A DNA stretch of 64,000 nt from a gamma proteobacterium HIMB30 (GCA_000227525.2 AGIG01000028.1:574153-638152); one strand, 5' to 3'. Shown: positions 9,453-18,406, counted from the first letter of the stretch. Made by a program: numbers and translations. The notes: generated by a model from the letters alone, not told the origin.

Positions 9453-9518
9453 TTAATTGACGAGCCCTCACATTTGCTCTTCAATGCACCGATAGTTTTG
9501 AGTTTAGAAGGTATAAGT

Positions 9519-10106
9519 ATGTTGCAGGCAAACGGATTGGTATTAATTGATGCGCTGTTGGACAGGGGTCGTAGTCAGTTCCGAACTCTGTTTTTGGTTT
9601 TAGCAGGCTCTTTGTTGCTCACGCTATCAGCCAAAGTCCAGGTGCCGTTCTATCCAGTTCCGATGACTTTACAAACGTTAGTCGTGTTGTTGATTGGTGT
9701 CGCCTTTGGTTGGCGGATGGGTGTCGCTACAGTGCTTGCGTACCTTGCTCAAGGCGCGATGGGTTTACCTGTGTTTGCAGGAACGCCTGAGAAGGGGTTG
9801 GGTCTTTTGTACATGGCAGGGCCAACAGGTGGCTATTTGGTGGGTTTTGCGCTCGCCGCTGCGACAACAGGTTGGTTAGCTGAACGTGGTTTGGATCGTT
9901 CGATGATCGGGACAGCAATTGCGATGGTCGCTGGTAATGTGGTGATCTATGCGTGCGGGTTAGTCTGGTTGTCGACCTTTGTTGGCATGGACAAAGCGGT
10001 GACCTTTGGTATGGCTCCATTTTTGTTCGGCGACTTGGTGAAGATTGCGTTGGCAACAGTCACGCTGCCGATGATCTGGAAGTTTTTAAACCGTCACCAA
10101 CTGTGA
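9519..10106 (+). CDS. bioY: Biotin transporter substrate-binding (S) component BioY
   Basis: Inner-membrane biotin-binding subunit of ECF-type transporters; some BioY proteins work alone, and no ECF ATPase or BioN lies nearby. The 195 residues hold about six membrane helices. They include family motifs VQVPFYPVPMTLQTLVVLLI, LPVFAG and GPTGGYLVGF. The ATG at 9519 is preceded by AGAAGG seven bases upstream; an in-frame TTG at 9474 lacks a ribosome site. I saw no BirA-type operator upstream. It converges with the PfkB kinase gene. Confidence 0.95.
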   Translation: MLQANGLVLIDALLDRGRSQFRTLFLVLAGSLLLTLSAKVQVPFYPVPMTLQTLVVLLIGVAFGWRMGVATVLAYLAQGAMGLPVFAGTPEKGLGLLYMAGPTGGYLVGFALAAATTGWLAERGLDRSMIGTAIAMVAGNVVIYACGLVWLSTFVGMDKAVTFGMAPFLFGDLVKIALATVTLPMIWKFLNRHQL

Positions 10107-10112
10107 TGGCTC

Positions 10113-10135
10113 GAGGCGACTTAGCAGTTCGCCTC
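10113..10135. terminator. Possible hairpin between convergent bioY and kinase genes
   Basis: GAGGCGA (10113-10119) and TCGCCTC (10129-10135) form a 7-bp stem over the kinase stop codon, just after the bioY stop. No run of T follows on either strand, so a rho-independent terminator is doubtful; it may just be a 3'-end hairpin. Confidence 0.3.
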
Positions 10136-11125
10136 AAATTCCTCGAGTAATACTGCATGGTTCGCGACTGCCACGCGCGGGCCATATTGCGTGATCAGAT
10201 AACCGGATGTATGCACTCCAAAGCGTGCTGACTTTTCAAAGCCCCAATCGTTCGATAATCCGTATAAAAATGCGCCAGCGAACATGTCACCAGCACCATT
10301 GGTGTCGACAGATGTGACGACACGGCCTGGTATATCAAACCGTTGCGTGCCATCGAAAACCGTTGCGCCATCTTTGCCACGTGTGCAGACCCATTGCGTT
10401 GCTGTATTCGATAATGCGGTCAAGGCACTTTCAATTGACTCTTCACCAGTCCAGGTCATGGCTTCTTGTTCATTACAGAACAATAAATCAACACCATCAC
10501 CAACCATCTCAGAGACCTGGTCTTTAAAGTAGGTCACCATGGCAGGGTCTGAAAATGTCAGCGCCACTTGAATTCCTGCTTCTTTCGCGATTTGGTGTGC
10601 CCGAATGGCCGCCTCGCGAGCCTTATCGGAGCTTGCCAGGTAGCCTTCGATGTAGAGCATGCGTGATGCTTTTAGGGCATTTTCATCAATCTCATGGGCA
10701 CCCAAATCACCGGTGATGCCGAGGAAGGTATTCATGGTGCGTTCGGCATCATCTGTCACCATGACCAAACAACGTCCAGTCGTTCCTGGCTCGCGGATTT
10801 GATCGAGATTGGTTGCGACACCAGAATCCACAAGATCTTGATGATAAAAAGCTCCCAGCTCGTCATCTGCCACTTTGCAGCTGTAAAACACTTTGGCTCC
10901 GAAGTTTGCAGCTGCGATCAGCGAGTTGGCAGCTGATCCACCGGACGCTTGCTTTTTCAGCTCACCTTGATTGCGAAGTTGCTCTTCAAGCACGGCTAAT
11001 TGTGCGTCATCGATCAAGGTCATCATGCCCTTCTCGACACCCAGTCCAACCAACAGCTCGTCTGAAATGTGGTATTCGGTATCAACCAATGCGTTACCGA
11101 GCCCATACAAGTCAAAGTGCGCCAT
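10121..11125 (-). CDS. PfkB-family carbohydrate/nucleoside kinase (adenosine kinase-like)
   Basis: Ribokinase-fold kinase that phosphorylates a sugar or nucleoside with ATP. The 334 residues show the N-terminal substrate motif ASGGSAANSL and the C-terminal PfkB signature with the catalytic aspartate in DTNGAGDMFAGAFLYG at about residue 275. The opening FDLYGLGNALVD with its long N-terminal lid resembles bacterial adenosine kinase-like proteins more than fructokinases, but the substrate is not proven. Its ATG overlaps the stop of the upstream aminotransferase gene by one base (TAATG), so the two are co-translated. Confidence 0.88.
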   Translation of the reverse strand: MAHFDLYGLGNALVDTEYHISDELLVGLGVEKGMMTLIDDAQLAVLEEQLRNQGELKKQASGGSAANSLIAAANFGAKVFYSCKVADDELGAFYHQDLVDSGVATNLDQIREPGTTGRCLVMVTDDAERTMNTFLGITGDLGAHEIDENALKASRMLYIEGYLASSDKAREAAIRAHQIAKEAGIQVALTFSDPAMVTYFKDQVSEMVGDGVDLLFCNEQEAMTWTGEESIESALTALSNTATQWVCTRGKDGATVFDGTQRFDIPGRVVTSVDTNGAGDMFAGAFLYGLSNDWGFEKSARFGVHTSGYLITQYGPRVAVANHAVLLEEFEANC

Positions 11126-12312
11126 TAAAGAACCTTGGTCACTGCATCACACAGTGGGTCGATATTGGCAGGGGTGATACCCGCAACATTGATCCGGCCT
11201 GAACCGACAATGTAGATGTGATTGTCAGCGCGAAGTTTCAGCACCTGCTCTTGCGTGAGACCTGAAAAGCTAAACATCCCTTTTTGATGGTTAATAAAAT
11301 CAAAATCGACCACTTGCTGACGATCGGTCATTCCTTGGACAAAGGCCTGACGCATCGCTTTTATCCGGGACCGCATCTCTGCAAGCTCCTCGATCCACAA
11401 TGCTTTTAATGTTGCATCCCCAAGGATCGTTGCGACGATTTTTCCGCCATGTGCAGGTGGGCTTGAGTAAATCGCTCGAATGGCTGCCTGCACATGGCTG
11501 AATGCATTGATCGCATCATCGGCTGTTTCTTCGACAACGGTGATTGCGCCGATTCGCTCGCTGTAAAGACCGAAATTCTTTGAGAAAGAGCTCGCAATCA
11601 GCACGGATAAGCCTGCATCAACTAATACATGAAGCCCAGCGCGATCTTCCTCTAACCCCTCGCCAAAGCCTTGATAAGCAAAGTCGACAAGGCAAATGAG
11701 ATTTTTGGCTTTGGCTTGTGCTGCGATCGCTTCCCATGCCGTCTGATCAAGGTCGATCCCTGATGGATTGTGACAACAACCGTGCAGAATGACGATGTCG
11801 CCTTCAGCGACGCCTTCGAGATCTGCCATGAAGCCTTCGCCGTCGAGGCCCTGTGATGCTTTGTCATAGTAGCGGTAGTCTTTAACAGGAAATCCAGCAG
11901 CTTCAAAGATCGCTTGATGGTTGGCCCAGCTCGGGTTGGAGAGCCATACGGTTGCTTTTGGCGCGGCACGTAAAAGGAAGTCCGCAGCGACTCGTAGCGC
12001 GCCGGTTCCACCGGGTGTTTGTGCGGTTTTCGCTCGAGCTTCTTGGATGATCGCGTGGCCTGCTCCGAACAGAAGCTCTTGTGTGTGGGTTGCTAATTCA
12101 GGGACGCCTGGGATTGAAAGATACCCTTTGCTTGATTCGTTTTTCAGAAGATGAGTCTCAGCCTGTGTCACTGCTTTTAGGATCGGTGTCTTCCCTGTCG
12201 CGTCCTGATAGACACCAACCCCTAAATTAATTTTATCGGGATGAGTATCAGCTTTGAACGTTTCAGTTAAGCCAAGGATTGGATCGGCAGGGGCCAAATC
12301 GAGTTGGAACAT
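11125..12312 (-). CDS. Class I aspartate/aromatic amino acid aminotransferase
   Basis: PLP-dependent transaminase of the AspC/TyrB group, which moves amino groups between aspartate or aromatic amino acids and 2-oxoglutarate in the cytoplasm. The 395 residues begin with the typical APADPILGLTETF and have HGCCHNPSGIDL (substrate/PLP region), the PLP-lysine K245 in SSFSKNFGLY, and SGRINVAGI with the carboxylate-binding arginine near the C-terminus. AspC versus TyrB cannot be decided. The ATG at 12312 has GGAG eight bases upstream; a GTG nine bases earlier abuts that site and is unlikely. It is coupled to the kinase gene. Confidence 0.93.
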   Translation of the reverse strand: MFQLDLAPADPILGLTETFKADTHPDKINLGVGVYQDATGKTPILKAVTQAETHLLKNESSKGYLSIPGVPELATHTQELLFGAGHAIIQEARAKTAQTPGGTGALRVAADFLLRAAPKATVWLSNPSWANHQAIFEAAGFPVKDYRYYDKASQGLDGEGFMADLEGVAEGDIVILHGCCHNPSGIDLDQTAWEAIAAQAKAKNLICLVDFAYQGFGEGLEEDRAGLHVLVDAGLSVLIASSFSKNFGLYSERIGAITVVEETADDAINAFSHVQAAIRAIYSSPPAHGGKIVATILGDATLKALWIEELAEMRSRIKAMRQAFVQGMTDRQQVVDFDFINHQKGMFSFSGLTQEQVLKLRADNHIYIVGSGRINVAGITPANIDPLCDAVTKVL

Positions 12313-12386
12313 TGAAGTCACTCCAGAGACGTCATTCGGAAAGGGCGCGATTGTCGCACAATTTGGTTTTAAAACGCGAGATCGAC

Positions 12387-13343
12387 TCAGGTCTGAGGCA
12401 ATCTGGCTCGGAGGGCAGCCCGTGTCGGCCGCTGCAATCCCTCAACGGTTAGTGCCTCGTTATCCGGATCAATTGCATATTCAAACGACTCAAATTGCAT
12501 CCAGTCGGTTTTGCGCTGTTCTTCGGTGGTTGTTACGGACACATCGAGACACTCGATTGACTCAAAACCGACGCGCTCGAGCCAGCGTGACAAGGCAGCC
12601 ACTGAGGGAAGGAACCAAACATTATTCATTCGTGCGTAGCGATCGGGTGGAACCAAACAGGTAGTCTCGTCACCGTCGATCACCAGTGTTTCTAGAACGA
12701 GCTGTCCACCCGGTTTAATCCAGCGTTTTAACTGCTCAAGATGATGGATTGGATCTTTCCGGTGGTACAGGACACCCATCGAAAATACCGTGTCAAAATC
12801 GAGAATTCCGGCATCAAACTCTTCGAGTGTCACTGGTAGGGACGCAGCGTTGGGGTGTCCCAGGATGCTTTTGACGGTCGCAAACTGACAATGGAATAAC
12901 ACGCTCGGATCGATTCCAAGCACTTCCTGAGCGCCTGCTTCGAGCATGCGCCAGAGGTGGTAGCCAGACCCCGATCCAACATCAAGTACACGGTGGCCTG
13001 TGAGATCAAGTGTTGCTTGCAAACGATCCCATTTCATATCACTGCGCCATTCAGTATCGAGGTCAATGGGACCAAATTTGAATGGACCTTTGCGCCAGGG
13101 CATCAGACCACGAAGTGCGTTTTCGAGTGGTTGTTCAGCCGCTTCTGGAATGTGCGCGAGACCAACAGCACGACCCAATGTCCTGGATGCTGGGTCCATG
13201 CTCGGGATACGTGACATAACCTCTGACCAACGCTTTAGATCGCCGTGACCGAGTCGTCGATCAATGATGGATTGATGTCGAGTGACAAGGTCAGGCAGCC
13301 ATGGAAGCCTGGGGTGCGTCCATGCATCGTCGATTTGAATCAT
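12387..13343 (-). CDS. cmoB: tRNA U34 carboxymethyltransferase CmoB
   Basis: Transfers a carboxymethyl group from carboxy-S-adenosylmethionine to 5-hydroxyuridine at the wobble base of certain tRNAs, giving cmo5U. The 318 residues (E. coli 323) have an N-terminal helical part with WSEVMSRIPSM, PWRKGPFKFG and DTEWRSDMKW, then the methyltransferase-type fold with motif I VLDVGSGSGYHLWRM and GIDPS. I chose the ATG at 13343, which overlaps the cmoA stop as ATGA; an upstream ATG at 13358 lies deeper in cmoA. The pair cmoA-cmoB is conserved in Gammaproteobacteria and both act in sequence. Confidence 0.96.
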   Translation of the reverse strand: MIQIDDAWTHPRLPWLPDLVTRHQSIIDRRLGHGDLKRWSEVMSRIPSMDPASRTLGRAVGLAHIPEAAEQPLENALRGLMPWRKGPFKFGPIDLDTEWRSDMKWDRLQATLDLTGHRVLDVGSGSGYHLWRMLEAGAQEVLGIDPSVLFHCQFATVKSILGHPNAASLPVTLEEFDAGILDFDTVFSMGVLYHRKDPIHHLEQLKRWIKPGGQLVLETLVIDGDETTCLVPPDRYARMNNVWFLPSVAALSRWLERVGFESIECLDVSVTTTEEQRKTDWMQFESFEYAIDPDNEALTVEGLQRPTRAALRARLPQT

Positions 13344-14074
13344 GCGATGGCAACCCACGCTTTGAAGTTCAGGCAGTGGAAGAACTCAGTCACCTCTGTA
13401 AATCCGACGCGTGTGAGTCGATTGATGTGAGTGTTTGCTGTTTCTGGGATCAGAACATTTTCGATCGCCTGGCGTTTGCCAGCAATTTCGAGTTCGGAGT
13501 AGCCGTTGGCGCGTTTAAAGTCCAAATGCAAAGCGTCGAGAGTATCTTGCGATTTCAGATCCTCTTGCACAATTTTTTCCGCCAGAATCAGCGCCCCTCC
13601 GGGACACAGGGCGCGATGGATATTGCTTAATAATTGCTCGCGTTTGTTTTGCTCGATAAATTGCAATGTGAAATTCAGTGCGACCACTGAGCATGGCTCG
13701 AATGCCATGGTTGAAATATCGCCATACACCCATTCAATCGGTAAAGGGCCAACCAAGCGGTCGGTTAGGCTGGATTGTGCTTGGGCGAGCATGGCTTCCG
13801 AATTATCGACAGCGACGATTCGACAGCCGGGTGTTGTTACCTGATTCGCGATTGCAAGGGTTGTGGCGCCCAGTGAACATCCGAGATCGTAGATCACTGT
13901 ATTCGGTTGTGCAAAGCGCTTGGCAATCAGTCCGCTTGATCCAACCACATGGCCGTAGCCTGGCACGCTTCGGCGAATCATGTCGGGAAAGACTTGTGCG
14001 ACGTTTTCATCAAAACGAAACCCACCGATACTGCGAAAGGCCGTTTGAAATAAGTTGTCTTCACAGTCTGACAT
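13340..14074 (-). CDS. cmoA: Carboxy-S-adenosyl-L-methionine synthase CmoA
   Basis: Makes carboxy-SAM from SAM and prephenate, the cofactor that CmoB uses. The 244 residues (E. coli 247) show FDENVAQVFPDMIRRSVPGY, motif I YDLGCSLGATTLAI, VAVDNSEAML and VALNFTLQFI, all characteristic of CmoA. The ATG at 14074 follows GGAG by five bases. It overlaps cmoB by four bases. The 64-base gap to the divergent rmuC holds the promoter region for both; I saw no clear -10/-35 pair there. Confidence 0.97.
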   Translation of the reverse strand: MSDCEDNLFQTAFRSIGGFRFDENVAQVFPDMIRRSVPGYGHVVGSSGLIAKRFAQPNTVIYDLGCSLGATTLAIANQVTTPGCRIVAVDNSEAMLAQAQSSLTDRLVGPLPIEWVYGDISTMAFEPCSVVALNFTLQFIEQNKREQLLSNIHRALCPGGALILAEKIVQEDLKSQDTLDALHLDFKRANGYSELEIAGKRQAIENVLIPETANTHINRLTRVGFTEVTEFFHCLNFKAWVAIA

Positions 14075-14138
14075 CAAGACTCCGGTGGTGAGGTTGGTTT
14101 CGGGATGTCATCATACCGGAGTGGAGGAGATCTGAGAC

Positions 14139-15296
14139 ATGGAAATCACCTGGGTATTGGCAGCGATTGCAATCGCTGGGGCTGTATTGGCGGCTTACTT
14201 TGCAAAACTCTGGTTAGCAGCGAAGGCTGAATTGGCGGAGCTTCATGCGCGTTTTGAGGCCAATACCGAGATTGATCAGAAAACAGCGCTGATGAAAGCC
14301 GAGTTCGAAGCGCTGTCTCAGCGCTTGTTGAATGAGCGTTCCAAAGAATTGACCTCACAGCACAGTGATTCGCTGACACAACTCTTAAAACCGTTGACCA
14401 CAGAATTGGATGCGTTCAAAAAGCGAGTGAACGAAGTGTACGAAAATGAGACGCGTGATCGGGTATCGCTTCGTCAGGAAATCGTGTCACTGAAAGCGTT
14501 GAATCAAAAAATGTCTGAGGATGCGATCAACCTGACTCGTGCGCTGAAAGGTGAAAATAAAACCGCAGGGAACTGGGGTGAGTTGATTTTGGATCAGGTG
14601 CTGAGTGCATCGGGTCTTCGCGAGGGTCATGAGTATTCGCGTCAGCAAAGCTTCACTGGTGAAGAGGGCTCGCGCTTACAGCCTGACGTTGTTGTTTCGT
14701 TGCCTGATGACAAGTGTTTGATTGTTGATGCGAAGTTATCTCTGAAAGACTACGAACGGGCCATGTCAGCTGTGGATGAGACAGAGCGATTGGATGCACT
14801 GAAAGCGCATGCCAATTCACTGAAGACCCACGTCAGAGGCTTGTCAGGTAAAAATTATTCAGGACTTCCGGGCATTACAACCGTTGATTTCGTGATCATG
14901 TTTGTTCCTGTTGAGCCGGCATTTTCTGCGGCCTTTGAGACTCAGCCACAGCTCTTCACCGATGCACTGGCTCAGGGCGTTGTGATTGCATCTCCATCCA
15001 CTTTGCTCGCGTTGTTACGCACCGTAGAGCATGTATGGAGAATTGAGCACCAAAATCGGAATACGCGGCAAATTGCGGATTTGGGAGGCAAACTCTACGA
15101 CCAATTTGTGCTGTTTGCGGAAAGCTTCCAGGATGTGGGCGATAAAATCCGCCGATCACAGGAAGCATTTGAAAAAGCAGGCCAGCGGTTGTCCACGGGC
15201 CGCGGAAATTTGGTTCGTCGCGCTGAGCAGTTGAAGACCTTAGGTGTGTCGTCGACCAAGCAAATGCCTGGTGAGCTTCAAGACCTGGATGACTGA
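14139..15296 (+). CDS. rmuC: DNA recombination protein RmuC
   Basis: Membrane-anchored predicted nuclease-fold protein that limits DNA inversion at short repeats. The 385 residues start with a membrane segment (about 5-27), then a coiled coil to about 140. The RmuC domain follows: KTAGNWGELILDQVLSASGL, LQPDVVVSLPDDKCLIVDAKLSL and SPSTLLALLRTVEHVWRIE. The PDVVV...VDAK pattern matches the restriction-endonuclease-like core. It is shorter than E. coli RmuC (475) but normal for the family. The ATG follows GGAGGAG upstream. Its end overlaps the convergent reductase end by 19 bases. Confidence 0.93.
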   Translation: MEITWVLAAIAIAGAVLAAYFAKLWLAAKAELAELHARFEANTEIDQKTALMKAEFEALSQRLLNERSKELTSQHSDSLTQLLKPLTTELDAFKKRVNEVYENETRDRVSLRQEIVSLKALNQKMSEDAINLTRALKGENKTAGNWGELILDQVLSASGLREGHEYSRQQSFTGEEGSRLQPDVVVSLPDDKCLIVDAKLSLKDYERAMSAVDETERLDALKAHANSLKTHVRGLSGKNYSGLPGITTVDFVIMFVPVEPAFSAAFETQPQLFTDALAQGVVIASPSTLLALLRTVEHVWRIEHQNRNTRQIADLGGKLYDQFVLFAESFQDVGDKIRRSQEAFEKAGQRLSTGRGNLVRRAEQLKTLGVSSTKQMPGELQDLDD

Positions 15297-16465
15297 AGCA
15301 GACTGAATACCGAACCGGCTTGCAGTAGCGCCTGACGACTGATCGGTCCTTGTTCAAATAGGCGGCGAGCCGCCATGAATTCTTTGGCTGCGTTCACAGC
15401 CTCGATTGCCGTGACATGATCACTGTTATGGCGAATGACCACGCGTTCTGTTTGGGTGTTGATGAGACAAGTTTCGTCATCATTTCGCGCAGCAAGGCCT
15501 GCGATTTGTAATTTCAACTGGCCTTGATCGGACCAGAACCACGGTGTTGCCTTAAAGGGTTCGGGGGCGCCGAGTAACCGTTTTGCGAGCGTACTGGCTG
15601 AGTCATTGGCTTCGGAGATTGATTCGATCCGCATCACCTTGTTGAGATGCGGTTGTGTATGCAGGCTCACTTCTCCGATCGCCGAAACACGTGGATGTGT
15701 TGTCTGCATCAAAGCATCCGTTGGGATCCCTTCGGATGTCCCAAGACCGCATGCGCTTGCGAGTTCAGTATTCGGTCTAGCGCCAATCGCGACAATGACC
15801 AGGTCAGCAGGGACAGGCCCATGATTGGTGATGAGTGAAGCGCTGTCTTGGTCATACCGTTCGATTGTGACACCAACGCGGATTGACGCGGGTGTTTCCT
15901 CGAGAAGACGGTCTGCTGCTTTGACAGAGATTTGTGGAAGCGCGCGAACCCCTTTGGCCAAGACCCGGATTGTGCGTTCTGGATGGTCGAGGCTGGAAGC
16001 GAGTTCAAACGCTAAAAACCCGGCGCCGATAATGACGATATTGTGTGCTGCATCAAGTGCTTCATGTAAGTGAATCGCATCACTCAGTGTGCGGATGACA
16101 TGCACTTGATCCGCGGGAAGTCCGTCGATTGCGAGTGTCTTTGCCCGCGTGCCTGTGGCCAGGACGATATGATCCACTGTACGGCGAGCATTGTTGGTGG
16201 TGATCACTCCTTGATCCGGTTCGATCGAGACCACCTTGTCATGAATCCATTCGATCGACGCATGGGTTTCGATCGGCTCTGGAAGTAAGCGAATTGATTC
16301 GGTGTCGGTTGGGTTGTGTAGCCAGGTTTTCGATAATGGGGGACGCTGGTATGGCCGATGCGATTCGCCGTTAAAAACGAGTATCTTGCCAGCAAACTGC
16401 CCTCGGACGAGCTCTGCGATCAGAGTACAGGCAGCCTGACCAGCCCCGATAATCCCAATATTCAT
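15278..16465 (-). CDS. FAD-dependent ferredoxin/rubredoxin-type reductase
   Basis: NAD(P)H:ferredoxin reductase of the putidaredoxin/rubredoxin reductase family that passes electrons to a [2Fe-2S] protein, very likely its neighbour. The 395 residues have an FAD-binding GAGQAA motif at 7-12, the YQRPPLSK motif near 39-46, ATG at about 103-105, and the NAD-binding IIGAGF at 145-150. The second FAD motif, usually AIGD, reads AIGE (about residue 268), an unusual Asp-to-Glu change. The ATG overlaps the ferredoxin stop by one base (TGATG). No P450 or dioxygenase gene lies nearby, so the terminal acceptor is unknown. Confidence 0.88.
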   Translation of the reverse strand: MNIGIIGAGQAACTLIAELVRGQFAGKILVFNGESHRPYQRPPLSKTWLHNPTDTESIRLLPEPIETHASIEWIHDKVVSIEPDQGVITTNNARRTVDHIVLATGTRAKTLAIDGLPADQVHVIRTLSDAIHLHEALDAAHNIVIIGAGFLAFELASSLDHPERTIRVLAKGVRALPQISVKAADRLLEETPASIRVGVTIERYDQDSASLITNHGPVPADLVIVAIGARPNTELASACGLGTSEGIPTDALMQTTHPRVSAIGEVSLHTQPHLNKVMRIESISEANDSASTLAKRLLGAPEPFKATPWFWSDQGQLKLQIAGLAARNDDETCLINTQTERVVIRHNSDHVTAIEAVNAAKEFMAARRLFEQGPISRQALLQAGSVFSLLQSSRS

Positions 16466-16785
16466 CAATACTGACGTTTTGCGACTGTGAGCGTGAGCCC
16501 GTCGTGTTGCTCATTGAGTTGGACTTGACAGGCAAGGCGTGACTGAGGAGTTGGGTCGACTGCGAATGACAGCATGTCAGCCTCCTGCGGGCTTGCCGCA
16601 TCGAGTGTTCCATCCCAATCTGAAGTCAACATCACATGGCAGGTCGCACAAGAGCAGCCCCCGCCACATTCTGCCAGAATGCCATCAACACCCGCTCGAT
16701 ATGTGGCTTGAAGGATGGTTTCCCCAGGTTCAAATGCCACCTCGATGGCTTGTTCATTGGGATCGATACAGGTCAGTTGGGGCAT
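16465..16785 (-). CDS. [2Fe-2S] ferredoxin
   Basis: Small soluble electron carrier. The 106 residues bear the plant/adrenodoxin-type cluster pattern C40-x5-C46-x2-C49 with a distant fourth ligand C86 (RLACQVQL). The region after C49 (TSDWDGTLDAASPQEADML) resembles the vertebrate/putidaredoxin type rather than IscFdx. It is the first gene of a two-gene unit with the reductase. The start ATG lies at the left end of a 111-base gap shared with the divergent pirin gene; I saw no convincing promoter box there. Confidence 0.92.
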   Translation of the reverse strand: MPQLTCIDPNEQAIEVAFEPGETILQATYRAGVDGILAECGGGCSCATCHVMLTSDWDGTLDAASPQEADMLSFAVDPTPQSRLACQVQLNEQHDGLTLTVAKRQY

Positions 16786-16896
16786 CAGGGTTCCTCAGTA
16801 TTCGTGCCAATACGGATCGAAATTGATGGCCGCACAGCACTTTGAAACATGAATTTAGGCATTAGAGTATGGGCAAACGGAAAAAAGGAAAGAGTC

Positions 16897-17745
16897 ATGC
16901 GTTCAATTGCACGAGTCATCAATGGCCAGCGAGTTTCAGATGGAGCCGGTGTCGATATACGGCGCGTGATTGGTTTAGCCGGTGCCGATTATGTGGATCC
17001 GTTTCTCATGTTCGACGATTTTCGAAACGATGATCCGTCGGGATATGTGGCGGGATTTCCGCCACATCCGCATCGCGGTTTTGAAACAATTACCTACATG
17101 CTGAAGGGTAAGATGCGACATCGGGATTCCAATGGTAACGCGGGTCTTCTTGAGGATGGCGCCGTGCAATGGATGACGGCGGGCCGTGGGATTTTGCATT
17201 CTGAAATGCCAGAGCAGACGGATGGAAGTCTCTGGGGTTTTCAGATTTGGTTGAACCTTCCTCAGCGTCTGCAGATGGCAGATCCCGGCTATCAGGACAT
17301 TCCGTCATCGGAGATCACTGAATTCGAAGAAGACGGCGTGAGTTATCGATTGGTTGCTGGTGAACTGTTTGGGCAGACAGGTCCCGCGCAGACGCACTTG
17401 CCTGTCCTGATGGTGGATATTGCGCCGCACGGGGGGCAGACAACGATACCTTTGACTGATGGCGAAACAACCATCTTATTTTGTTTCGAAGGCCAATTAA
17501 CCATCGCTGGGAAGACAGTGATCGACGGCGATTTAGCGGTTCTTACTGGTGATGGCGGGGTGACGATACAGGGTGATGGGCGTGGCCTTGTCTTGTCATC
17601 ACCACCATTAAATGAGTCGATCGCACGCCACGGACCCTTTGTGTTGTCAACCGAAGGTGAGCTGAAAAAAGCGTTTATTGACTACCAACTGGGTCAACTA
17701 GCTCCGAATCAGGCTGCATTTCTGGCGTCAGGTGGCCGCGGGTAA
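16897..17745 (+). CDS. Pirin family protein
   Basis: Bicupin protein that binds a metal in its N-terminal cupin; some pirins act as quercetin dioxygenases, others have regulatory roles. The 282 residues keep the four metal ligands at the human-pirin spacing: H57 and H59 in PPHPHRGFET, then H101 and E103 in ILHSEMPEQ. A C-terminal second cupin covers about 160-260. The ATG at 16897 follows AGGAAAGA at good spacing; an earlier in-frame ATG at 16849 has no such site. Its 3' end overlaps the convergent marR gene by 71 bases. Confidence 0.95.
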   Translation: MRSIARVINGQRVSDGAGVDIRRVIGLAGADYVDPFLMFDDFRNDDPSGYVAGFPPHPHRGFETITYMLKGKMRHRDSNGNAGLLEDGAVQWMTAGRGILHSEMPEQTDGSLWGFQIWLNLPQRLQMADPGYQDIPSSEITEFEEDGVSYRLVAGELFGQTGPAQTHLPVLMVDIAPHGGQTTIPLTDGETTILFCFEGQLTIAGKTVIDGDLAVLTGDGGVTIQGDGRGLVLSSPPLNESIARHGPFVLSTEGELKKAFIDYQLGQLAPNQAAFLASGGRG

Positions 17746-18214
17746 CTTCGCCTGTGTCCAGTAGCGGTGCAGCATCGATGTGGCGCGCGCCCATCATTTC
17801 TGCGACTTGTTTGAGGACAAAGACAAGCTGATGCTGCTCCCACTCACGTAAGCGCTCAAAGCGATGCAGGAAGTTCTCTTGCAAGGGCTTTGGTGCTTTC
17901 ATGAGCAGTTCTTTACCGGCCTCCGTGATGACCAAAAACACTTTGCGACGATCAGTCCCCGACCGCTGTCTTTCAAGAAGCCCTCGTCGTTCTAAGCGGT
18001 CAACGATCGAGGTGACGGTCGCTTGCGACAGATTGACTTCCGCGCTAATCGCCCGGATCGGTTGTTCTTGCGTGTTCGCGACTGTTTGCAGGACCAATAA
18101 TTGCGGCGTCGTCAAACCGAACTCTTTGCCAAGGCGGCTTGAGTGCTGATCGATTGCCTGCACGATGCGGCGTAGAGCAACTAACACTTCTGTTTCGAGA
18201 TTGTGTGCTTGCAC
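17675..18214 (-). CDS. MarR-family transcriptional regulator, possibly CosR/EctR-like
   Basis: Winged-helix DNA-binding dimer. The 179 residues show the MarR core: LTTPQLLVLQTVA, then AEVNLSQATVTSIVDRLE (recognition helix), and the wing RQRSGTDRRKVFLVITEAG. MarR proteins of the CosR/EctR group repress compatible-solute genes in marine bacteria, and this gene is divergent from the glycine-betaine importer; the functional link is inference. The start is GTG at 18214 with AAGGAG about 12 bases upstream, a long spacing. The C-terminal 40 residues after the MarR fold are extra and overlap the pirin gene end by 71 bases. Confidence 0.9.
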   Translation of the reverse strand: MQAHNLETEVLVALRRIVQAIDQHSSRLGKEFGLTTPQLLVLQTVANTQEQPIRAISAEVNLSQATVTSIVDRLERRGLLERQRSGTDRRKVFLVITEAGKELLMKAPKPLQENFLHRFERLREWEQHQLVFVLKQVAEMMGARHIDAAPLLDTGEVTRGHLTPEMQPDSELVDPVGSQ

Positions 18215-18247
18215 GCGCGTTGATCACTCCTTGGTGGTGACGTTTGG

Positions 18248-18309
18248 ATTGTGTGTCGAGTTCACAATTAAAGCAGTATATATTTCACAACTTAAATTTT
18301 GACGTCAAA
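18248..18309. promoter_or_regulatory. Candidate MarR operators upstream of the opu operon
   Basis: The marR-opu gap holds an inverted repeat ATTGTG-N9-CACAAT (18248-18268), a second TTCACAA (18284-18290) repeating the half-site, and the perfect palindrome TTTGACGTCAAA (18298-18309). On the minus strand a -10-like TATACT (18275-18280) points at marR, so the first inverted repeat would lie just downstream of it and could serve autorepression. Which palindrome the regulator binds cannot be told. A further 12-base palindrome AATTTATAAATT lies at 18349-18360. Confidence 0.4.
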
Positions 18310-18377
18310 GTAATTTTTTTACGAATTGACAGGTAAATTATTCCAAAAAATTTATAAATTACTGTTTTTATTGATAT

Positions 18378-18406
18378 TTGTTAAAAAGTATTCAATTCTG
18401 TACACT
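18378..18406 (+). promoter_or_regulatory. Sigma-70-like promoter of the opu operon
   Basis: TTGTTA (18378-18383), 17 bases, TACACT (18401-18406), in a very AT-rich gap. It lies 62 bases ahead of the binding-protein start codon, a plausible leader. Confidence 0.5.

Noticed and set aside
9453..9518. BirA operator or biotin riboswitch upstream of bioY
   Set aside because: No TTGTAAACC-type inverted repeat or other known biotin element could be found in the gap.
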